Assembly (NCBI RefSeq): GCF_000744105.1
Contig: NZ_JQLH01000001.1
Span: 3,162,001-3,226,000 of the forward strand
Length of the DNA stretch: 64,000 bases
Source: Maribacter forsetii DSM 18668
GTDB lineage: Bacteria > Bacteroidota > Bacteroidia > Flavobacteriales > Flavobacteriaceae
Direction of reading: 5' to 3'
Part shown: positions 36,064-44,859 of the stretch, in pieces
How the letters are laid out: every line of letters starts with the position of its first letter
How positions within the stretch are numbered: position 1 is the stretch's first letter
Notes under the pieces: generated by a model
Databases searched by the model: none
Seen by the model: the letters and a program-made list of their open reading frames with translations, nothing else
What the model was told of the DNA's origin: nothing
Position numbers and translations under genes: made by a program

Positions 36064-37392
36064 TTATTTTTTATTTAACATTAATTCCTCTAACTCTTCA
36101 AGAGTTTTGCCTTTTGTCTCTGGCATCATAAAAGCTACAAAAAGTAATTGCAAAACCATCATAGCGGCAAAAAAGAGAAATACCACTCCTGCCCCTATTG
36201 CGGGGTGACTAAATAAATATGGAATCAGTGACGGAATTAATGCCGCTAATACCCAATGCGTTGTACTACCGAAAGATTGACCCGATGCCCGCAAATGATT
36301 TGGGAATATTTCAGAGATAAATACCCAGATTACAGCTCCTTGACCAACGGCATGCGCAGCTATAAAAAGAAATAGAAATATAGGAACCGCCATACCTGAC
36401 CAGTTTAAGAAAAATGCCATTGCAACTAAACTTAATGAGATTATATAGCCAATTGAACCAAAATACATTAAGGTTTTTCTTCCTAATTTATCTATTAGAA
36501 AAACTCCTAAAAGTGTGAAAATTAAATTGGTGACCCCAATACCGACACTACTTAAAAGTGCGGTACTTTCACCTAAACCGGCTTCTTCAAAAATTCTTGG
36601 AGCATAGTACAAAAAGGCATTTATACCGGAAAATTGATTGAAAAAAGCAATTAAAAAGGCTAATATAAGTGGAAAACGATATTTTTTAATAAAAATAGTT
36701 TCTGAAGTATCGGGCTTTTTGTTTCTACCATCAATAGATTTTAATTGTTGCTCAACATCAATATCTGGATTTATTATTGCCAATACTTTCTTGGCTTCTT
36801 CTATTTTGTTTTTTGATAATAACCACCTTGGACTTTTCGGTAATTTCAATGCAAAAAGAATATATAAAACAGCAGGAATAGCTTCCACACCTAACATCCA
36901 TCGCCAATCGTTTTCTCCACTACCACTTAATAAATAGTTTGATAGAAAAGCTATTAAGATACCAAAGACAATATTGAATTGGTACATAGCTACTAACTTT
37001 CCGCGTTCCTTAGCTGGTGAAATTTCAGATATATAAGCTGGTGCCGCAATGGTAGAAGCTCCTACCCCAATACCACCTATAAATCTAAAAAGGGCAAAAA
37101 TATAAGGGTCGTTCGCCAAGCCCGAACCTATTGCAGAAAATGCAAATAGTACCCCAATAGCTATCAAGGTGTTTTTTCTACCATAAATATTGGTAGGCTT
37201 ACCACCAAAAATAGCACCTACTACGGTTCCCCACAGCGCCATACCCATAACCACCCAGCCGTGAAATGAATCTGACGATTGCCATAAACTTTGTAATTTT
37301 TTATCTGCACCAGATATAACTACTACATCAAAACCAAATAGAAATCCGGCAAGCGCAGCAGTTATAGACCATAAAAGTATTTTTTTATTCAT
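36064..37392 (-). CDS. Sugar porter (MFS) inner-membrane transporter
   Basis: 442 residues with about 12 transmembrane segments. It shows the sugar-porter signatures FGFDVVVISGA at the N-terminus, GRKNTLIAIG between TM2 and TM3, the FRFIGGIGVGAST and SPAKERGKLVA loop, DKLGRKTLMYFG after TM8, and PETKGKTLEELE at the C-terminus. These transporters (XylE/GalP-like) import free monosaccharides by proton symport. In this PUL it would carry a released sugar such as fucose, galactose or a uronate product into the cytoplasm. It lies 67 bp behind GH88. Confidence 0.93.
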   Translation of the reverse strand: MNKKILLWSITAALAGFLFGFDVVVISGADKKLQSLWQSSDSFHGWVVMGMALWGTVVGAIFGGKPTNIYGRKNTLIAIGVLFAFSAIGSGLANDPYIFALFRFIGGIGVGASTIAAPAYISEISPAKERGKLVAMYQFNIVFGILIAFLSNYLLSGSGENDWRWMLGVEAIPAVLYILFALKLPKSPRWLLSKNKIEEAKKVLAIINPDIDVEQQLKSIDGRNKKPDTSETIFIKKYRFPLILAFLIAFFNQFSGINAFLYYAPRIFEEAGLGESTALLSSVGIGVTNLIFTLLGVFLIDKLGRKTLMYFGSIGYIISLSLVAMAFFLNWSGMAVPIFLFLFIAAHAVGQGAVIWVFISEIFPNHLRASGQSFGSTTHWVLAALIPSLIPYLFSHPAIGAGVVFLFFAAMMVLQLLFVAFMMPETKGKTLEELEELMLNKK

Positions 37393-37459
37393 GATTAGGT
37401 TGTTGTTGTTTTAATAAGGAATTGCTGTACAACTTAAGCGGTTTTATATAAAGGGTGAT

Positions 37460-38662
37460 TTAAGACTTAGCCAATTCCTTTTTTTTTGCATCATCCATTT
37501 TCTTTAACCGTAGCAAAGCTTCCATATAATAGTAATCGGCATAAATTATTGGCATATCTATCTCAGAATCATGTGGTAAATGACCCGTAGAATGTAATAA
37601 AAGTGCTTGGTTAGTTTCACCGCTATAATATGGAGATTCTGACAATAGGTTAATCATTGTTCTAGCTGCCGCTATATAATTTTCAGATTGTTCTTTACTA
37701 GGTACAAATTTTGACAACTCCAATAATCCGCATGCAGCAATAGCAGCTGCCGAAGCATCTTTAGGCGCATCAGGTATTTTTACATCATCAAAATCCCAAT
37801 ATGGTATTCCGTCTTCCGGCAATCTGTCCAAATAATGCTCAGAAACTTTTATAGCCGTATCTAAAAACTCTTTTCTATGGGTTTCCCTGTAGGCAACACT
37901 AAACCCATAAATTCCCCAAGCTTGACCTCTAGCCCACATAGATTCATCGCCAAAGCCCTGGTGTGTTTGACCTTTTAAAAATTCGCCCGTTGTTTCATCA
38001 AAAGAACCTACATGATATATGGCACTGTCTTTTCTTACTAGATTCTTCATAGTTACCAAAGCATGGCTTTCAGCTACATTATAAAGGTCTTGTGTACCGC
38101 CATTCTTTGCCGCCCAAAACAAAAGTTCTAGGTTCATCATATTATCTATAATAGTATTGTGTCTAAACTGAGTTTGCGATGGCCAAGACAATATGGAACC
38201 TACATTAGGATTGTAAAGTGTTGCCAAAGTATCTGCTGCTGCCAATAATACATTCTTATATTCTTCATTTTCGGTCAACCTATACCCATTACCATAGCTG
38301 GTATATAACATGAACCCTATGTCATGGTTTTCTGCAGGAGTGTAGGCGATACTTTTAAGTGGTGCCGTAAATTTCTCTGCTTGTTTACGAAGTTCTTCGT
38401 CTCCAGAAGCTTCATAAGCATACCAAATAACACCAGGCCAAAATCCGCTGCACCAATCTTTTGCCCCTACTAATTCCCAATTAGTTTGACCCTTAGGAAT
38501 ATTTCTAGCAAACCCTTGATCGGGAGTCAATACCTTAAGTGTTGCTTTTGTTTTTTCTACATTCTGTGATAATATCTTTTCTGTAGTAACGACACTAGTC
38601 TCCTTTTGATCGGAACAATTAGTTAGCGTTAAGACGAAAAGTAATAGGAATAATCGATTCAT
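37460..38662 (-). CDS. GH88 unsaturated uronyl hydrolase, lipoprotein
   Basis: 400 residues; lipobox Cys16 (LTNC). An (alpha/alpha)6 barrel with WCSGFWPGVIWYAYEAS, Asp114 in NHDIGFMLYTSYG and Asp173 in IIDNMMNLELLFW matches GH88, whose catalytic pair is the two aspartates. GQAWGIYGFSVAYRET is also family-typical. The enzyme removes delta-4,5-unsaturated uronate from the non-reducing end of lyase products, by hydration and ring opening. It proves that the PUL works through beta-elimination, matching the three heparinase-fold proteins. It is first in a unit with the sugar porter and esterase, divergent from susC, with an HTCS-like site at 38788-38846. Confidence 0.95.
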   Translation of the reverse strand: MNRLFLLLFVLTLTNCSDQKETSVVTTEKILSQNVEKTKATLKVLTPDQGFARNIPKGQTNWELVGAKDWCSGFWPGVIWYAYEASGDEELRKQAEKFTAPLKSIAYTPAENHDIGFMLYTSYGNGYRLTENEEYKNVLLAAADTLATLYNPNVGSILSWPSQTQFRHNTIIDNMMNLELLFWAAKNGGTQDLYNVAESHALVTMKNLVRKDSAIYHVGSFDETTGEFLKGQTHQGFGDESMWARGQAWGIYGFSVAYRETHRKEFLDTAIKVSEHYLDRLPEDGIPYWDFDDVKIPDAPKDASAAAIAACGLLELSKFVPSKEQSENYIAAARTMINLLSESPYYSGETNQALLLHSTGHLPHDSEIDMPIIYADYYYMEALLRLKKMDDAKKKELAKS

Positions 38663-38787
38663 ATTTTTCTTAATAATTAGACAAAAAATGTCTTCGTTTG
38701 TAAAAATTAGACCCGTTAAAAATGACTAGGAAAGTGAAATTTTTACTGGGAAAATTGTTGATCAAATATTGATGAATTACTGTTTAA

Positions 38788-38846
38788 CAAGTTTATTAAG
38801 AATGTCTTTTGAAGTAGATAAACTATCATTCAAACACTATAAAATA
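38788..38846 (-). promoter_or_regulatory. Predicted HTCS site and promoter of the GH88 unit
   Basis: Read on the - strand: TATTTTATA (38846-38838, 8 of 9), 12 bp, TAGTTTATC (38825-38817, 7 of 9), 21 bp, then TAAACTTG (38795-38788). It was found by looking for the pattern learned from the other sites. The leader to the GH88 ATG would be about 120 nt. Confidence 0.5.
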
Positions 38847-39246
38847 GCATCCAAAATAACTTATTACCCATGTCATTTTCGGGTTTAATCCTGTATGGTG
38901 ACCGTTATTGAGCAAAAAGTGTATTATCAGTTGTTTAAAATTACATGATAAATAATGAGGAGTAAAAAATGAAAACTAAGCTGTGTTTACTCACTACTAA
39001 AAATCTTGAACAAGAAGTGCGCAGTTAATTACAATACATCACAACTTACTGATTTTAAGTTTATTAATATGAATTGTTAATAATTGTGAATATGTAACCT
39101 TTTAATAGGTATGGAAAATAGTGTGAAAACTATAGCTTGTACACCAAGGTTGTATAACAACAAAAAAAATGTTAAAAAAATGAGCATTACGAAATTTAAG
39201 CATGCATAAAAAATGAATTTACCCCCCAATTCAGCAAAAAGGAATA

Positions 39247-39305
39247 TAATTTATAACCATTGACTTATAATTTATAATCCTTTGCTTCAATTCTAGTTAA
39301 CATTG
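39247..39305 (+). promoter_or_regulatory. Predicted HTCS site and promoter of susCD
   Basis: TAATTTATA (39247-39255), 12 bp, TAATTTATA (39268-39276), 21 bp, then TAACATTG (39298-39305) as the -7 element. Both half-sites are perfect, lying on one face of the helix (21 bp, two turns). The leader to the susC ATG is about 75 nt. A TTTG at 39281 would give only 13 bp to the -7, so a normal -33 is absent, as expected for an activated promoter. Confidence 0.75.
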
Positions 39306-39387
39306 CCTTAACAAATATCAATATGATAATTACTGTATTGGGAAACTGATGAAACGACATTAATTAACTAATTAAATTAACAATCTT

Positions 39388-42300
39388 ATGATTAAACTAA
39401 TCAAACTTTCTAAATGGAAATTACAGACCATGATACCATTATTGGTAGGGTTTGTAGTTTTGTGTACGAACAATGCTTTCGCGATTACAGCTAGTAATAC
39501 TCTATCTAGTGATGTACATTTATTAAACTCAGAACAACAACTTACTATTACAGGTACCATAGTAAGTAGTGATGACGGCATGGGGCTACCTGGTGTTGCC
39601 GTTGTAGTAAAAGGAACGACCACAGGTACAGTTACTGATTTTGATGGTAATTACTCAATTACCGTTCCTTCATCAGATGCTATACTCGTAGTTTCTTATT
39701 TAGGATTTCTAAAGCAAGAAATTGCCGTTGGTTCAAAAAATGTTATCAACGTATCGCTTGAACCTGATACCACTGCATTAGATGAAGTGGTAGTTGTAGG
39801 TTATGGTACTGCCAAAAAAGAAACATTAACCGGTTCTGTTGAACAGGTAAAAGCTGAAGCTTTTGAAGATTTGGCTGTTGGTAGTCCGGCATTGGCACTT
39901 CAAGGAAGAACTCCTGGTTTAGTAGTTACGCGTACCTCATCTAGACCTGGTGATGAAGGGGTTAATTTTTTAATTAGAGGTGCTTCTTCTATAAATGGTA
40001 TAGAACCATTAATTGTAATTGATGGAATTCCTTCTATTAACTCATCATCATTTAATGACATGAACCCCAATGATATTGAAAGTATTAGTGTATTAAAAGG
40101 TGGATCTGCATCTGTATATGGTTCTCGAGCTGCCGGTGGTGTTATTCTTGTTACTACTAAAAAAGGTAAAGGAAAAATTTCTGTAGATATCAGTACTGTT
40201 TCTAGAGTTGGTACTATAGGTATTCGCCCACCAACACCGACAATGTCACAATACGGACAACTATATGCAGCAGCAGCTCGTGAAGATATTGCTTCTGGAA
40301 AGCCGCCAAGATATTTCTTTTGGAACGATCTTGAAACAGTTGACAGAATTGCTTCTGGTTTTGAAGGGTATTATGATTTACCTATTAACGGAAACATTTG
40401 GTTGGGTAACGCTCCTAGATTTGATGAAATGTTCGGTAACTCGTATTCTAGCCAACATAATATTAGTATATCTGGTGGTACCGAAACAAGTAACTTTCGT
40501 ATTTCTGCAGGTTATGACAATAACGTTGGTGGTTTAAAAGTAGCAGATGATAGTTCTGACAGGTATAACTTCTCAATGAACTACGGTGTTGATATAAGTG
40601 ATAGGTTAAATGTAAATACGAATATTACCTATTTCAACAACAAATTTTCTGGACCATCAGGTGGCTTGGGTAGAGAGGCCGCTACTTGGGATGCTCCACT
40701 TTTCCCAACGTATAATGCAGATGGCCAATACTATGCAAATTTTGGTGGTGACTTAATTACAGGTGATAGAAATGGTGTTGCACAAGTTATTGATGGTGGC
40801 CGTGAAAACAAAACGGTAGAGCAGTTTAAAATATCTGCTTTAGCGAAATATAAATTAACCGATCACTTAGATATTACAGGCTCTTATGCAATTAGTAGAC
40901 AAAATAGTGAATATCAATCCTATGCTGTTTCTGTGCCACTTTATAGCTGGGGCGGAAAATTCTCTAACAATATAAATAATACTACCTCTATTCAAGAAGG
41001 TACGGGTCCTGACAATAATGATGGTAATATCACCTATAAAAACTACAAAGCAACTTTAAATTATTCAAATCAGTTTGGTGATCACAACCTATCGGGACTT
41101 GTGGCTATAGAAGCAGAAAAAAACGATGTTAACGAATATTATATCAAAAGAAACGGGTTTGTCGATTATGGGGTTTACGATATTAACTTAGGAGCTACAG
41201 ATCAATTGGTAACCACTTCTGGTGGCGGTACTTCATGGGGGTTCTTTGGTTATATAGGCCGTATTAACTATGATTACAAAAGCAAGTACCTATTGGAATT
41301 GCAAGGTAGACGAGATGGTTCATCAAGATTTGCCGATGGTGCAAAATGGTCCAATTATGGTAGTGTTTCCGGTGGTTGGGTAATTAGCTCAGAAGAGTTC
41401 TTACAAGATAGTAACTTAATTTCATTCTTAAAGTTAAGAGGTGGTTATGGTGAGCTTGGTAGTACTTCGGGTATAGGCAATTTTAGTTATTTGTCTACCG
41501 TAGGTTTTGGTAATACCGTATTTGGAGAGACAAATGCAGGCCAACAAGCAACCTCTGTAGCTAGTAGCTTATTTAGTAGTAGCACCACTTGGGAAAGAAT
41601 TGTAACCAAAGAAATAGGTGTTGACTTTAGACTGTTCAACAGCAAGGTTTTCGGTTCTTTTGATCTTTATCAAAAAGAAAATGTAGGTATGTTAGTTAGA
41701 GGTATTGAAACAGCTGTTTTAGGTACCGCAACCCCATTTACAAATATTGGAACATTGGAAACCGATGGTTGGGAAGCTATGCTAGGATACCAAGGAAATA
41801 TAAGTGATTTAGAATTCACCGTAAGCGCAAACATGAGTGATACCAGAAATGAAATTACCCAATATGATGGTGCTCAAACTATTTTCGAAAACTTGAACTC
41901 TGCCGAAGATGGACAGAATATATTAAACAGACCTATAAACTCTTTCTTTTTATGGGAAACCGATGGCTATTTTGATTCTCAAGCTGAAGTTGATGCTTAT
42001 TACGCTAGTTTAAACGAAGGTGGAATATTACCGCTACAGACATCAAACGATGCTTTAAGACCTGGTGATATGCGCGTTGTTGATTCTAACGGAGATGGCA
42101 CATTGGACAATGAAGATTTAACTTATCATGGTGATGCTGCACCTCACTATGTTTACGGGTTTAATTTTGACCTAAAGTATAAGAATTTTGACCTGAGCGC
42201 ATTTTTTCAAGGTGCTCTAGATCATAACATCTATAGAACAGGATATTTTGCACAGCCTTTTCAAGCTGAATGGCAAAATCAGTCTAACACATGGTTAGGT

Positions 42301-42630
42301 AGAACATGGACAGAAGATAATAGAAATGCAGAATTCCCTAGATTGACTACACAACGTGGTTTATCTGCATGGAACTACAGAAGTAAAGATCACATTCTAC
42401 AGAATAATAGATATATGAGATTGAAGTCTCTTATTATAGGATACAACTTTAGAGATTTAAATATTGGAAACACACCTATAAACAACATCAGAATCTATTT
42501 CTCGGGAAATGATTTATTTGAATTAACAAGTGTTAAGGATGGTTACGATCCTGAATTTCAAGCGAGTTCTAACAACAGTGCATACCCATTTATGCGTACT
42601 TGGGCATTAGGTTTAAAAGTATCGCTCTAA
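39388..42630 (+). CDS. susC: SusC/RagA-type TonB-dependent outer-membrane transporter
   Basis: 1080 residues. Signal region up to about 33, then a carboxypeptidase-regulatory-like Ig domain (ITGTIVSSDDGMGLPGVAVVVKG, about 50-125), the TonB-box-like linker ALDEVVVVGYGT, the plug (LTGSVEQVKAE, VLKGGSASVYGSRAAGGVILVTTKKGK) and a 22-strand barrel ending in LGLKVSL, a typical outer-membrane C-terminus. SusC proteins import oligosaccharides made by surface enzymes, pairing with the SusD lid encoded 43 bp downstream. The gene is the first of the susCD unit and has the strongest HTCS site in the window. Its substrate must be inferred from the enzymes around it. Confidence 0.97.
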   Translation: MIKLIKLSKWKLQTMIPLLVGFVVLCTNNAFAITASNTLSSDVHLLNSEQQLTITGTIVSSDDGMGLPGVAVVVKGTTTGTVTDFDGNYSITVPSSDAILVVSYLGFLKQEIAVGSKNVINVSLEPDTTALDEVVVVGYGTAKKETLTGSVEQVKAEAFEDLAVGSPALALQGRTPGLVVTRTSSRPGDEGVNFLIRGASSINGIEPLIVIDGIPSINSSSFNDMNPNDIESISVLKGGSASVYGSRAAGGVILVTTKKGKGKISVDISTVSRVGTIGIRPPTPTMSQYGQLYAAAAREDIASGKPPRYFFWNDLETVDRIASGFEGYYDLPINGNIWLGNAPRFDEMFGNSYSSQHNISISGGTETSNFRISAGYDNNVGGLKVADDSSDRYNFSMNYGVDISDRLNVNTNITYFNNKFSGPSGGLGREAATWDAPLFPTYNADGQYYANFGGDLITGDRNGVAQVIDGGRENKTVEQFKISALAKYKLTDHLDITGSYAISRQNSEYQSYAVSVPLYSWGGKFSNNINNTTSIQEGTGPDNNDGNITYKNYKATLNYSNQFGDHNLSGLVAIEAEKNDVNEYYIKRNGFVDYGVYDINLGATDQLVTTSGGGTSWGFFGYIGRINYDYKSKYLLELQGRRDGSSRFADGAKWSNYGSVSGGWVISSEEFLQDSNLISFLKLRGGYGELGSTSGIGNFSYLSTVGFGNTVFGETNAGQQATSVASSLFSSSTTWERIVTKEIGVDFRLFNSKVFGSFDLYQKENVGMLVRGIETAVLGTATPFTNIGTLETDGWEAMLGYQGNISDLEFTVSANMSDTRNEITQYDGAQTIFENLNSAEDGQNILNRPINSFFLWETDGYFDSQAEVDAYYASLNEGGILPLQTSNDALRPGDMRVVDSNGDGTLDNEDLTYHGDAAPHYVYGFNFDLKYKNFDLSAFFQGALDHNIYRTGYFAQPFQAEWQNQSNTWLGRTWTEDNRNAEFPRLTTQRGLSAWNYRSKDHILQNNRYMRLKSLIIGYNFRDLNIGNTPINNIRIYFSGNDLFELTSVKDGYDPEFQASSNNSAYPFMRTWALGLKVSL

Positions 42631-42673
42631 TACAATTAAATAAGTAGTTAATACATCATAAAATCATATACAG

Positions 42674-44461
42674 ATGAAAAAAATAATATATATAATAGTA
42701 CCATGCCTAATGGTCTTCTTTACATCTTGTGAAGACGACTTTATAGACCTAGACCCACCTGCATCAATAACAGATCAGGTATACTATACCGAAGCAGAAC
42801 ATTTTCTAACTGGATCTAATCAATTTTACCTAGACCTAATGACTTGGAGGTTTGACCAAGGTGTTTATGCCGATCATGGTTCTGATTTGGTTGGGTATAC
42901 CGAGGATAGTGACATGCAAATTTATAGTAGAGGTGATACTAGAGCACCAGAATCAGACGGATATTACTCAGCTCCCTATTCTGCAATTAGAGATATGAAT
43001 CTTTTACTGCAAAGAGCTGAAGCCTACGAAGGTGAAGAAAGCATTGTGCCTTACGTTGCCGCTACAAAATTTCATAGAGCATACCAATATTTTAATTTGG
43101 TGCAGCGTTTTGGCGGTGTTCCTTTAGTTACAAGACCATTAGATGTTGGTGATGAAGAGCTAAGCGCGCCTCGTAGTAGTAGATATCAAGTTGTTGCTCA
43201 AATTTTGGCAGACTTAGATGACGCCATTGCAGGTTTACCAACTGAACAACAAATTGCTTCAGAAGATAAAGGTAAAATCAGCAAATGGGCTGCTATGGCT
43301 TTTAAAGCAGATGTTTTATTACATGAGGCTACTTGGATGAAAAACGTAGGTACAACTACTGATGGTGATGGTACAGGTGTTGGTGCCGGTAGTGAAGGTT
43401 TTAATGCTTCTAACATAACAACTTATTTACAGGAAGTGGTGACATTAACTAAGACTGTAATGGACCAAGGTGGTTTTGAACTATGGGATTATAATGATGA
43501 GTTAAATAACTTAAGTTCTAATTTCTTATTCAACCTAGAAGATGGTGGTTCTAACCCTGCAGGATTAGATAAAGCTACCAACAAAGAATTTATTTTCTAT
43601 AACAAGTATGATTTTACTTTTAGACAAGCTGGCGATTTACTTAGCCACGTTTATGAAGGTAGAGTTAAGCCTAGTAGAAAAATGATGGATCTATTCTTGA
43701 ATACCGATGGTTTACCTATTGATCAGTCTCCTTTATTTCAAGGTTATGGAAATACACCCGATGAATTTCAAGATAGAGATTATAGAATGACAGCATATTT
43801 CACGTACCACAAGAATCTTGGTGAGATACCACAGAATGGAGATGTAACCTTAAACGGTACAAACAATTTTGGTTACTTCAACTCTAAATTCATGAGTTGG
43901 AAATGGGGTACTGACGAAGCTTACAGAGCTACAAAGACAGAAGCTTATGACATGCCTTTTATTCGTTTGGCAGAAGTCTATTTAATGTACGCCGAAGCGT
44001 TATTTGAATTAAATGGTAGCCTCACAGATGCTGAAATGGATGAATCAATAAACTTAGTTAAGGCTAGAGCAGGTTTACCTGCAATCTCCAATTCTTTCTT
44101 GGCTTCCAATAATATGGATATTGAAACGGAAATTAGAAGAGAACGTACTATTGAGCTTTATGCAGAAGGTGCAACAAGATTCAATGATTTGAAAAGATGG
44201 GGTATTGCAGAAGATGAATTGGGAGAAACTATTTATGGTGCCGTTATAGAAGGTACTGTTTATGAAGATAACCCAGAATTATATACACCTGGTGGATATG
44301 GTTTTGGAGAAGGAGTTACAGATACAGGAGTTGGTGAAAGAAGAGCTTTAATTGTTCAGCCAGCTGCTACCCGTAATTTCTCTAGAGATAATTATTTATT
44401 CCCAATTCCTACATCTCAAATAAGTTTAAATTCTAATATAAACCAGAATCCTGGTTACTAA
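42674..44461 (+). CDS. susD: SusD/RagB-type glycan-binding lipoprotein
   Basis: 595 residues with lipobox Cys19 (VFFTSC) and the acidic EDDFIDLDPPAS start after it, a surface lipoprotein export signal of Bacteroidetes. TPR-like helices include KFHRAYQYFNLVQRFGGVPLVT and the C-terminal part has RLAEVYLMYAEAL, RRERTIELYAEGATRFNDLKRWG and LFPIPTSQISLNSNINQNPGY, all standard for SusD/RagB. It forms the lid over the SusC barrel and binds the polysaccharide. It is followed by a strong terminator (44485-44523). Confidence 0.97.
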   Translation: MKKIIYIIVPCLMVFFTSCEDDFIDLDPPASITDQVYYTEAEHFLTGSNQFYLDLMTWRFDQGVYADHGSDLVGYTEDSDMQIYSRGDTRAPESDGYYSAPYSAIRDMNLLLQRAEAYEGEESIVPYVAATKFHRAYQYFNLVQRFGGVPLVTRPLDVGDEELSAPRSSRYQVVAQILADLDDAIAGLPTEQQIASEDKGKISKWAAMAFKADVLLHEATWMKNVGTTTDGDGTGVGAGSEGFNASNITTYLQEVVTLTKTVMDQGGFELWDYNDELNNLSSNFLFNLEDGGSNPAGLDKATNKEFIFYNKYDFTFRQAGDLLSHVYEGRVKPSRKMMDLFLNTDGLPIDQSPLFQGYGNTPDEFQDRDYRMTAYFTYHKNLGEIPQNGDVTLNGTNNFGYFNSKFMSWKWGTDEAYRATKTEAYDMPFIRLAEVYLMYAEALFELNGSLTDAEMDESINLVKARAGLPAISNSFLASNNMDIETEIRRERTIELYAEGATRFNDLKRWGIAEDELGETIYGAVIEGTVYEDNPELYTPGGYGFGEGVTDTGVGERRALIVQPAATRNFSRDNYLFPIPTSQISLNSNINQNPGY

Positions 44462-44859
44462 ATAATTTGTGTTGAGTTAGTTTGAAGGCAGTTATACATT
44501 ATGTATAGCTGCCTTTTATTTTTGTATAATTGCGAGAATAGACATTTCTATCAGAGTTATCATTCGTTAATTCCAAGCAACTCTTATTGTCAGTAAGAAA
44601 TACACTTCTCTCGGTAATGATTACATCAAAATAATATTAAATAGCAATTTCAATTAGTATTCCTGTTGCTACTTGGCTTTGTTCAGTGAATGAATAGAGA
44701 ATTAATTCTAACTTAAATCTGCATTCTTAAAAATACCCAACTAGTTTATCTAATTGAAGACCAGTTACTCCATAATCGAGATTAAAAATGCTTCGAGGTT
44801 TGTCTTGAAATCAAAGTGTTTTTTCCTTTCAATGTTTCGTGGTTTTGCTCCAAGGTTAT
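44462..44859. other. Convergent gap between susD and the HTCS
   Basis: 398 bp between two convergent genes. Apart from the susD terminator at 44485-44523, I see no gene, hairpin or repeat. Confidence 0.6.
44485..44523 (+). terminator. Rho-independent terminator of susCD
   Basis: AAGGCAG (from 44485) pairs with CTGCCTT (ending 44515), and the inner TATAC pairs with GTATA through one G-T wobble, giving a stem of about 13 bp with a small loop, followed by a TTATTTTTG tract. It lies 24 bp after the susD stop. Confidence 0.85.

Larger units (their letters stand above)
38663..39387. promoter_or_regulatory. Divergent control region between GH88 and susC
   Basis: 725 bp with no gene that I can support. 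It is very AT-rich and carries one predicted HTCS promoter for each direction: 38788-38846 reading left and 39247-39305 reading right. The about 400 bp between them have short T/A-runs but no clear hairpin, small ORF or repeat. Confidence 0.6.

Noticed and set aside
39281..39305. TTTG at 39281 with TAACATTG as an ordinary -33/-7 promoter of susC
   Set aside because: The spacing of 13 bp is too short for the Bacteroidetes sigma factor; the activator-dependent reading fits better.
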